Positions 54,537 to 64,000 of a DNA stretch of 64,000 nucleotides are shown piece after piece. Origin of the DNA: Gavia stellata (lineage: Eukaryota; Chordata; Aves; Gaviiformes; Gaviidae); assembly GCF_030936135.1 (NCBI RefSeq), contig NC_082613.1, forward strand, positions 124,001-188,000, given 5' to 3'. The first letter of the stretch is position 1; each line of letters opens with the position of its first letter. The translations under genes and the position numbers were made by a program. Under the pieces are notes generated by a model that searched no databases, had not been told where the DNA came from, and was given only the letters and a program-made list of their open reading frames with translations.

Positions 54537-56288
54537 TCTTAATCTATCTAGGACTAATAGGCAGTAGTAGTGATCAGAAGCCATAATCAGTCAATGCATT
54601 GGTCCTAATTATTTTGGCATTATGCATTTTGATAAAATTGGAGTGGGGGCTGGGGGGAAGGTTGGGTGTTTTTACTTTGCTCCAGGTCAGAAACTTCTCA
54701 CTGCACTACTGGAGAACTGGCCGAACTTGTCTGCAAGACCACTTGAGAAGAAGCAGACTATGACAGGTATTTTTGTTTTGTACTGGCACTTCCTTCAAGG
54801 TTGTTACTTGCCCACGCCTGCTGCCACACACGTCACCCAGCCCTTTATCTGTATCTTACAAAACCACTGTATCTACCTGCCTAACTTACGCCAGAGGAAG
54901 TTCCACCTGTTTCCTTTCATGCAGGTATCATAAAGCAGACAGGAAAAAAAGATTGATTTTTCTGTTAGCAAAGGCAGATACTTTGCCATACTTCCAGAAG
55001 TGCTCAGAAAGCACAGGATGGGAAGAAAAGGCCCAGGACAATATAGTCAGAAGGATGTATGAAAATTCACAATTAACAGTCCATCCTCATTCCACAAAGC
55101 TGCTTAAAGGAGATCATCAGTCTCCATGAGGAAGGCATTATGCCACCCATATCTAAATCCCAGCACTGTGTCCATTTATTCCTTGCAGAGTTAACAAGCC
55201 AAAATAGCAAAGATCTGAATGTTACTAAGAGGCAAGTTGACCTTTTGCTCACGACAACACCTAGCACTGTCCAGCAATGCAGTCCCAACTTCCCCCAGAA
55301 AGAACGTTTCACAGACACAAACTGACTCTGTGACACAGATTAAACTGAGGTCTCATTTACATTTCTTTGATTTAAAGCCAACAAAATCTTCAAAACATGT
55401 GAACTCCTATTTTATTACATCAATTACAATCTTTTGCCACCCAAACATATACTTACAAGGGATGTGGAAGCTTGTCAAAACTGGTCAGCCCAGAGAGCCT
55501 GGAATGAAGACTGAAAAGGACACACACACACAGAGGAATTCAGGCTTCTCCAGGCAAAGGAGAGGGGAATAGGTAGCTTTGCACCTATCAATTAAGTCTT
55601 GCAGGATCTTGGAAAGTCAGGCTATACAATCCTCCACTAGCCTCAGAAAAGGCCTTGAGGTAATGATGGTATTTCACAAAGTCTCATTAAATCTTGTAAG
55701 ACTGCAGGCTGTCATTACATTTAACACACAGTACAGCCAAGCCATTCAAATTCCTTCGGTATTTCTTCTTAAATACAATCCAGGAAATGATTTCAGACAC
55801 TGTTTGTCACACGAGCTTGGAATGACCTCATCCTAATTAACTATTTGTAAAGAAAGCCGGCTGTTCAAAGGAAAATCAGCCCTAAAGCTTGTGCCAAGTT
55901 CCAAGCTTTGCAACACTTGGGGTTGCTGGCTTTTCAGGGTGTCAGCATCATTAACTGCCCTCAGCAGCCACACCCAGTTCAGTTTCAGTGTTAAAATGCA
56001 GATCAGGCTACCGCCATGTACAAGAAATACACATTCTTCCTGCGTTAGACATAAGACAACTGTTCAATTAAACTAATGATTATTACAGAGAAAAATGTGT
56101 AAGTGCCCAAGAAGGGATTTAAATAGCTTTTGCCAAACCTACAATCTTCACACAGCCCTCAGTCAGAAGTCAATGGGAGTTAGTGGAGTAAAATATGACT
56201 AATTATCAGTATTTTTTTTTATAAATATGCAGTTTAAATCTGAGCATGCCCAAGAGGCTGACCCAGCCTTCATTCTATTCTGATCACT

Positions 56289-56289
<1 letters not shown>

Positions 56290-56324
<35 letters not shown>
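56290..56324. repeat. Poly(A) run of 35
   Basis: Thirty-five consecutive A residues. No retroposed gene or SINE body can be recognised immediately upstream, so it is better called a homopolymer than a retroposon tail. Confidence 0.9.
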
Positions 56325-56327
<3 letters not shown>

Positions 56328-57479
56328 AGTGAGCACTAGCTGATATGACACATTCATACTATGATTTGGTCTTGAAACACATTAAAATCAGTCTCCAGGA
56401 TGGTGAATGTTTCTCCCCACCATTCTATTCTACTGATCTAAGTTTCTAGAGCCTTGACTCAGGCAAGTCAATTAAATTACTACCCTTCTACAGATTAAAA
56501 CCAAACCAAAACAGAAGAAACAGAAATAGCCAAAGTTGGTAGTTTCAAATCACTTGGTTCTGTCACCAAAGCTGCATTGCTTTACCACTTGGTATCTGTC
56601 ACTCCCGTGTACTGAATGTGGGGGATATTGCTAACTATAAAAGACAAAACAAATGGCACAATGTAAGCATTTCTTGTTGCTCTAAACAAACAAGAAATTC
56701 CACCAAAAAGGAAAATTGATGACTAATTCATGGATGTGCCATGTCAGAGCTGGAAATGTAGATACAATAAAAGGGAAAGTTAGATGTATGTATTTTTCAT
56801 CACTACATTCAGAAAGAGACTCAGTTATTAAAGATGATCACGTAACATTTTAAGCTTCTATTTTATAGGTAATAAAGATAATAAAGATTTTTACGGATTT
56901 ATGTTTGGACCTGTAAAACAACAAGAATCCCGAGGCACTATAAAGATAATAACACAGTAATATCCAGGCAGGATGGATGCTTTCAAGGATCCTATGGATC
57001 ACTTTTCCTTTAGATTTCTATGAGTATGTCAGGGATGTAGTGGATACAGAACACTGACAACACTTCCCTAGCCCTGGATGAAGTTTTTCAGAAGCAGCAA
57101 TGCAAGAAGTGAGTGCAAAAAGGATACAAAATCTGCTAATGACATAAAGCCATTGAAACTACTGAGGACTAAAAAACTATAAGGAACTTCAGAGGGTCCC
57201 AAACAAGGCAAAATAGATGACAGTATAACAATCAGTGAAATTTAGCTGGGTAAATGCACAGTAAGAAAGCAATTTTTAGTCAGCCATCATGCAGGGTGTT
57301 ACATCAGCCATATCAAGTGCAGCCGGAGACCTCAGCATAAACAGACAGCTGAACTGAGATTACAGCACCTTGTGTTTCTATGATTCCCACTAATGACATG
57401 TGAGATTGAAAAGTAGGCAGGAGGGGACTACTACAAAGAATATTTATCACCAACAAGAACTCTCAGAGTGATCTTGCAT

Positions 57480-57645
57480 ATCATGACATACTCAGTCTTG
57501 AAAATCATCAACTACGAGATGATGCCTCACTTGCTGGGGTGAAGCTCATGAACATTCTTCTGAGGCATCTGGCATTGTGTACCAGATTAGACGGGATGAA
57601 ACTCCATTCTGATCCAGTCTAGCAAGTTGCACATGCTTATGCTTT
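57480..57645 (+). mobile_element. Ancient CR1/L3-type LINE 3'-end relic
   Basis: The + strand shows 'tgaggcatctggcattgtgt', 'accagattagacgggatgaa' and 'tctgatccagtctagcaagt', ending in 'cacatgcttatg'. This is the same layout as the L3/CR1 terminus (ctggacta gatggacc ... tctgacccagtatggc ... tcttatg). It is heavily decayed. Confidence 0.4.
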
Positions 57646-59689
57646 TGTTGCATTTTAGAGACAAGTATAGGTTTGGACGTGGTTAATTGTGAGTGAATGA
57701 ATGTTAATGCTTACCGACTCCGTACAATGAAGAAGGGAATTCACTTGGATGACTTCATGGATCTTGTGCACATGAGGTTACACACGCTAACACTGATGTT
57801 AACAATATTGCAGCTTCAAGTTCAGAGGATGAAATCAGCATATGCAGAATGCTGGTCTATTACAACTGTAGTTTTACAAATAATGGTACATACCAGAAGC
57901 ATGATTAACGTGTTAAATGCATGAGCAACTTATGTTCACAGCTAGCAAGTGTACAGGAGAATGGACTGGAAGACATACTATAATGAAGGACAGCTTGAGC
58001 TCACGCGCTTTGACTTCTTGAATAAAAGGAAGCCTGAAAAATAAACCTGGTATCAAACTGACTTTGTGACTAGAGAGATCAGTGAGAAGGACTTACAGAA
58101 GAGGTGAACTTTGCAGGGAAAAACCAAACCCAGTCTTTTCAAAAGAATGTCATAATGAATGCTATTCTTGGAACTCCAGCAAAGATAAGTTGTTCCTGTT
58201 GAAAAGACTTTCCCTTTTTGGAGCCAAAAACATGTAGGTAATAGCTATGTGGAAAACATATGAAAGAACCACCCTTTAAACAAATCTGCAAGACAAAATA
58301 AGTCAAAAGGTTACTGAATTTACCCTTTACAGTTCAGACTAGAAAAAAATACAATTTTTCTGAAGTGTCTGATCTTCTTTGCTGGAGGATCTTAAGGCAA
58401 CACCTTTGGAGGACCCATATGGTAGAGCTACCTGTCATTGTATCTGAAGGATTGTCCATTTGCCCACTTCCTGACACAGAACATATCACTATCAACAGTG
58501 TTGTACTGAAGCTAGGCAACCAGAGGAGAACTTTTGTGCACAACTCCAAATACAGTTATGCCAAGTGCACCAAGAAATACTACTCCAAAGTGTTAGTGTA
58601 ACCACCTTTTAACCACCAAAATATAAGGAACACAAATACTTGTATGTACACTTTAGAAATACCTACCAACATGTCTAAAAGTTCAGAGTGCCTGAACAGA
58701 GACATGCAAATTGCTGGTTGTGTACAGCAAAATATCTGAACCAATCCAAACTCAACTTTTTGACAGTGCAGTTACAATTGCAACATACAGAAATGCCTGC
58801 ACCATTTTAGTGCCATGAGTAATGCAGACAGCGTTTTGGATTTGCCTTTACCAAACACAAGTGCTGGATCAGACACGAATGGCATTTAAACTAACAGATG
58901 AAACAACTGACGACTGAAAGAAAACCAAAAGATGAGAAACCCATATTCCAGACAGGAAGAAGGGTGATTCACAAGTAGGAAATCTCAGCATTTCTGCTGA
59001 ATGTTTTGACCTCTATAGTGGCCAATTCCTGTTTCTTTCTCTCAGATCTTGGATGGAAAACCTCAGGTATCTAATTTAGGATCGCAAATTCTCACTGGAA
59101 GGAATGCCAGTACAAGCACTTGAGCACTGCATGTGGAAGTTTCTTCTGTGCGTTAACCTTTTCAACGGGCCTTTTTAGCCCATTTCGGTGTAATGAAAGA
59201 TACAAAGAGACAATAAGTAGCTCCCTGTTCACAGTTTCCAAAGTGCATCCTACATAGCAAATACTACTTGCAGTTGCCATTTTGACCAAGAGATGGTACT
59301 GTGCATATACACAGCCCTTACAAGGCAGTGATGATGGGATAAATAGCTGCTTGTATCTAAACCACTCTCTGATTTAGATGTTCATAAAGGCGTACACTGC
59401 AAAGGTGCATTAAAAACACTGATCATGCAAAGAAAGTCAGAGGTTTGAGCACAATCAGTTGGCTTACTATTTGCATACACTTAAAGAGCACAAATCAGTC
59501 ATTATATACCACATTTAGCTCTTTATATAAAAAACAAGTTCAAGACACATACTAAAATGACACATAATTCACATTGAAAAATGTACATTGACAATAAACT
59601 CACAGAATTTTCTGGAAGATCTCCCCAGCGTGCTTCTATTTAGTGTTTCCCAATTTCTGCAAATCTGGTGACCTCCATGCTTCCTAATA

Positions 59690-60340
59690 AAAGTCAAAGC
59701 GGTTACAGCTTACATAAGGCAGCAATGTATCGTGCCACAAAGAAGGCTAATGATATCCTGGGGTGCATTAGGTAAAGTATTGCCAGCAGGTCGAGGGACG
59801 TGATCCTTCCCCTTTATCCAGCACTGGTGAGACCACACCTGCGCAGGGCTCACCAGTACAAGGACCATGGACATACTGGAGAGAGTCCAGCAAAGGGCCA
59901 CAAAGATGATTAAGGGACTGGAGCACTTCACGTAGGAGGAAAGGCTGACAGAGCTGGGCCTGTTCAGCCTGGAGAAGAGAAGGCTCAGAGGGGGAACGTG
60001 TCAATGTGTATAAATACCTGAAGGGAGGGTGAAAAGAGGATGAAGCCAGGCTCTTTTCAGGGGTGCCCAGTGACAGGACCAGAGGCAATGGGCACAAACT
60101 GAAACACAGGAGGTTCCCTCTGAACACCAGGAAACACTTTTTCACTGTGAGGGTGACTGAGCACTGGCACAGGTTGCCCACAGAGGTTGCGGAGTCTCCA
60201 TCCTTGGAGATACTCAAAAGCCATCTGGACATGGTCCCGGGCAACCAGCTCTAGGTGGACCTGCTTGAGCAGGGGGTTGGACAAGATGACCTCCAGAGGT
60301 CCCTTCCAACCTCAGCCATTCTATGATTCTGTGAATCTGT
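59690..60340 (+). mobile_element. CR1 LINE fragment, sense orientation, with intact 3' end
   Basis: A 5'-truncated CR1 of about 650 bp. It contains the ORF2 tail, with [20 protein letters not shown] followed by [14 protein letters not shown] in one frame. The CR1 3' UTR includes 'aagatgacctccagaggtcc' and 'cttccaacctcagcc', and it ends in the diagnostic ATTCTATGATTCTGTGAAT. The open frame of 158 codons on its minus strand is a shadow. It looks younger than the other CR1 copies here. Confidence 0.93.
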
Positions 60341-60344
60341 ACAA

Positions 60345-61514
60345 TTAAGGCTAGGCTGGAAATGACTAAAACTAAGAGAGTTTGTATTTAGCTTAAATGA
60401 AGCATATTAGCAAACAATTGTAAAGTTTAATGTGCAAATACTAAGAAAAACACCAAGCTCACTGGACGACGTTGTGCAGCAGCCATCTAGTATAAATCCA
60501 AATCTCATTCTGGAATGGCTACAACTATCTCTGAATGCATCACTGCTTATGTAAGATACGGGTCCCTTTTTCCTATTGTATATGTGTCTATGCTGATTGC
60601 TACTTGCTATTTTATGGCCTAGTCATTCAGTATCTTCAGACTCCTCTACAAAGCTGCCTCCCTCATCTTTACTACTCAGAATAAGTGAGCAAGCTTTGCC
60701 ACCTCATGTCTTTTTATCAGCTTCTCAAATTATTAATGAATTTGTGGAAGATCATAGATTTCTGCAAAACTACTGGTGACTCACTCCGCAGTGAAAACTG
60801 TTTATTTCTGCTGTCTTATTTCCTGTCTTTCGACCAATTATTTATCAATGCAGTGACCTTCCTTTTATATTACAGCAACTTTAGAAATTTATTTAGTCCA
60901 AGTCTCCAGTGTGATATTTTTAAATAGTCTGCATTATGCTACAGAAATTCTACTTATTTTAGTTGTTGCTTTTAACAAGTTTCCTCACTTTGAAGTGGTT
61001 TCACTTTTTTGAATTAGGCAGAAGGGCAATGGGTGTATTGACCTTGGTTTTTTACTCCTGGAGGGGTTTAGGATCTAAGCAGTTTAGGGTCAATATTGGA
61101 GAGCAGCTCTTCAACACTTATATTTGAAGTGCATTCTGTGCATTGTTTAGAGCCAACTTAAGATTTGCATTTCCTACTCTGGGGTCCCCAATGCACAGCT
61201 CTTTGAAGAAATTGTCACTGGCTGTCTTTAAAGGCTTCACATCCCGCTGTGGAATTTAACCTCATCTGTAGGTAGGATAAGTCACCCCTTTCTGTGGGTC
61301 TCTCTAGTGTGGTCTGAGAGATAAAAGAGTCCCCAACTGCACAGCAGGTCTGCAAGATAAGCTGAAGGAGAGGTGGCAACATCACGTCCCACCCTGTCTA
61401 AAGAAATTGAGCAAACAACTTTGCAAGTGGATAATTTTTAAAGAAAGCTGAAGGAAGGAGCCATTACCTACCAGAGCAAGCAGGAGCTGAAGACCACGGT
61501 ACAGGGAACTAGAC
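60345..61514. other. Upstream region of the TGM5/7-like gene
   Basis: About 1.2 kb after the CR1 and before the first coding exon. No other gene was seen. An AGATAAAAGA string near 61,318, about 195 bp before the ATG, is the only weak TATA-like sequence. Confidence 0.4.
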
Positions 61515-63655
61515 ATGGGCCAAGGTAAGCAAAAATCGCTTTGGTTAGTCCCAAGCATTTGCCAGTTGTCTCTCTGGAAAAACAACTGTCCCTGCTCCAA
61601 GACAGTGTTCATAAGGCCTGTAGCAGAGGTAAGCTTCTTACAGGGCAGGAGCCACGAAAATGCTCTAAGGGCTAAGGGAGTTCAATTTGCACAGCAGACT
61701 GCACAAAAAGGGACAGCAAACAAAAGCTGGTATCAATGCCTAGAGGAGTTTGAGAGAAGCAGTAAAAGGCAGCTAAGGCAGACACGTGAGAGTTTGGAAG
61801 CAAAGGCAAGAGAGTTATCCTTAACATAGGGGATGGGGGGCAGGGGATGGGGAGAGGTAAGCCAAACTACAAAACTGAAGCAGAGAGGTGACTAAGCGTT
61901 TTAGCCACTCGAGCAAGGAGAGAGTCCAGGTTCCAAGCAACCTTGAAGAAAGCGACAATAAGATCCATGGAAAGTCATATGAAGGAGAAGGAACCAGACT
62001 GCATATGACTCACCAGACTACAAGATAGCCAGAACAAACATCTTCATCACAGAGAAGAAAATACACGAGGTCAGAGCTGCCTCTGTAAAGCTTAAACTGG
62101 TGCAGGGCTATGAACTGGGACAGCCGTAAAGGGATTTGAAAGCCAGACGAGAATCATTCACTGAAAACAATGCATGACAAAATTCATATGGGAAAAAAAG
62201 GAACAAAGCACACAATCCAGCGGGACTCCCAGAACAAACACAGAAGGGACAACAGCAATGAAAGAAGGTGTCAATGCAGAGGACAAGGCAAGTTAGACAT
62301 AAGGGGAGAGCAGACCAATGAAAACTGCAAAGGGCAGTAGTGGCTTTAGGACAGGAGCAATGGCTTTAGATAGCAGGGGAATGCTCTGTGGAATTTTTTA
62401 TTAATTTTTTTTAGCTGGAAAAAAGGGAGGAGCCTGGGTCAGCAAGGGGAGGCAGGTGACAGGATGTGTCATATAAAGGGCAGCAGTTACAACCCACAAG
62501 TTCAAGGATCTTAGTGATGAGTTGGGAGCTGAAGAGGTAAGTGAGGTCAGGATGATCCCAAGGCTGAGAAAAACCAGGATGTTATCTGCTTCTCAGCCAG
62601 AAGTCTGGAAAGATTAAGAATACTGCCAAAATCACAAGAAAAATGCAAGTATATGATCACACTACAGCCATTAAGCACCAAATTGGGTGCTTGAAATTCT
62701 GAAAATTTTCTTTTTCTCTCTTCTGGTGCTGGACAGAATCAGGTATGATGTGTATGATGCATGTGTAGGAGACAGGAGGAGGAGCTCTTCTGTCTCCTGC
62801 AGCTCTTGGTGTCAACTGGATTGACAACTAATGTGGTGCAAAGAAGGAACAACTGGTGTTTGATTTGCTGTGATCTAGCATAGTGCCAGGACTATACAGC
62901 CACACTGCATTCGAACCAGCAGTGAAGTCTGCACCAGCTGCTGGTCTTTAGTGCGTATCAGATGTACATAGTGCAGTAACTGCTGCAAGAGCTTGCACCC
63001 ACGTTACAACTGGAGTGTAATACCTTGTCTTCTGTGCACAACTTTAGCCATGTACCCACACAGAGAGATGCTGCTTTGAGTGCCATTGGTGCTCTTGAAT
63101 ACACAGAGTAAGTCTCCAAATATAGTCACAGTGCATGCTCAGTGCTAACCACGAAATCTGCATCATTTGAATGCTCAGGCCTGTTCCGTATCCTTTCCTG
63201 GGCAGGAAGGAGCTCTTGCATAATTACTTGGTTCACTTAATGATGCTAAGGTATAAGCAAAGGCAGCTCATTAGCTGCCTGACACAAGAACAACCAAGCT
63301 CAGCGTGAAGGCCCTTACAGTTACTGGGCAGAAAGTCCCAAAGGCAGGGGGGCACTGTCTGAGTGGAGAAACACAGGATCAGCTGTTTGTGTGTTTCAGG
63401 ATGTGGCCCAGGGCCAGACTGCGGGCAGCTCACCACCCCAAACTCATTCTATACCTTCTCATGCTATAGGTCTGAGCATCAAAAAATGTGATTTCAAGAT
63501 CACAATGAACAACAATAACCACCACACAGAAGAAATCAGCACTGAAAGGCTTATGGTGAGACGGGGGCAGCCATTCACTATCACTGTGAGCTTCTCAGCT
63601 CCAATACACAACTACCTGCAGCAGCTGAAGAGGACCTTCCTCATAGTACAGACAG
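61515..63655 (+). CDS. Transglutaminase of TGM5/TGM7 type, first two coding exons (gene continues past the window)
   Basis: Coding exons 61515-61524 and 63470-63655; exon 3 must lie beyond 64,000. The first exon is ATGGGCCAAG before a GTAAGC donor, letter for letter the same 10 coding bases as TGM3 exon 1 in this window, and exon 2 joins in phase 1. The N-terminus reads MGQGLSIKKCDF..., then HHTEEISTERLMVRRGQPF. HHTEEI is the human TGM5 spelling, and RLxVRRGQPF with xSFSxP is like TGM7, so the gene belongs to the TGM5/TGM7/TGM2 side of the family. Exon 2 is 186 nt against 168-174 nt in the three upstream genes; the extra codons fall in the NYLQQLKRTF stretch, where the other copies are shorter. 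Only the start of the N-terminal beta-sandwich is visible, so activity cannot be judged. It could instead be a more distant family member. Confidence 0.75.
61525..63469. other. Intron 1 of the TGM5/7-like gene
   Basis: About 1.9 kb of purine-rich intron (AGG and GGAAG runs between 61,830 and 62,300). I recognise no repeat family or RNA gene in it. Confidence 0.45.
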
Positions 63656-64000
63656 GTAATATCATTACCATACCTATCAGAGCTCTGGTCCTCCATGCAC
63701 CTGAAGAACAGAGCTGGTGGCAAAAGCCATCTCCAGAGCTGGACAGAGGTGCCCACACTTAGAAGTGAGGTCAGTGAACTGTTTAGCTAAGGCAGAGTCA
63801 AATCTCCTGCTGCTGGGACTGCAGGGTCAAAACTAGATCTCTTTCCAGAAGAGACACTGCAGCACAATAACCAATGCAGGTTCACTGTTCTATACTTTGA
63901 AAGCACTCACAGGATCTCTTCTCTCTCCTGGCTTTTGGTTTAGGAATGTTCAAACTTAGCTAGCCTGTTACAGATGTTTTCTGTTACAGAGTGTTTTCTA

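Larger units (their letters stand above)
52210..59685. other. TGM6 to TGM5/7-like intergenic region, left part
   Basis: About 7.5 kb without a recognised gene. It holds an AT palindrome at 52,407-52,427, an A/G-rich tract at 53,935-53,980, an orphan open frame at 54,264-54,536, a 35-A run at 56,290-56,324 and a decayed CR1/L3 end near 57.5 kb. No TGase exon motif (GQCWVF, HVWNE, FNPW) was seen on either strand. Confidence 0.5.

Noticed and set aside
59768-60244. Open frame of 158 codons on the minus strand
   Set aside because: It lies wholly on the antisense of the CR1 copy at 59,690-60,340. The CR1 ORF2 tail reads on the + strand.
63399-63469. Alternative acceptor (GTGTTTCAG) for exon 2 of the TGM5/7-like gene
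   Set aside because: Joining exon 1 there puts the conserved HHTEEI/RRGQPF part out of frame. The acceptor at 63,469 keeps it.

Overview
This is avian nuclear DNA. It has vertebrate GT-AG introns and several CR1 LINE copies, one of them ending in the ATTCTATGATTCTGTGAAT tail typical of that family. It also holds a solo ERVL-type LTR of a family common in birds. Every gene I can support lies on the + strand and encodes a transglutaminase (TGase; Ca2+-dependent protein glutamine gamma-glutamyltransferase), arranged head to tail.

Layout. (1) 1-13,426: TGM3 orthologue, 13 coding exons, 692 aa, complete from the ATG at 57. (2) 16,815-32,480: a second complete 13-exon TGase of 696 aa, closest to TGM6 but distinct from it, called TGM6-like here. 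(3) 35,010-52,044: TGM6 orthologue, 13 coding exons, 706 aa, the same length as human TGM6. (4) 61,515-63,655 and beyond the right edge: the first two coding exons of a fourth TGase with a TGM5/TGM7-type N-terminus. The three complete genes share intron positions and phases. Each keeps the Cys-His-Asp triad, and each has an AATAAA signal about 135-330 bp after its stop. In each gene the first coding exon is a micro-exon: 10 nt (MGQ) in genes 1 and 4, 7 nt (MA) in genes 2 and 3.

Together these genes form a tandem cross-linking-enzyme cluster. In mammals TGM3 and TGM6 are direct neighbours. Here an extra TGM6-like gene sits between them and a TGM5/7-like gene follows. TGM3-family enzymes build epithelial cornified structures, so divergence of the extra copy is the main biological interest of the window. 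The rest is introns and intergenic DNA with old CR1 fragments, one MIR/CORE-SINE-like copy, the LTR, and simple repeats. I see no tRNA, rRNA, CRISPR or bacterial-type features. Exon borders were set by hand from splice consensus, reading frame and alignment from memory to human TGM proteins; no search was run.
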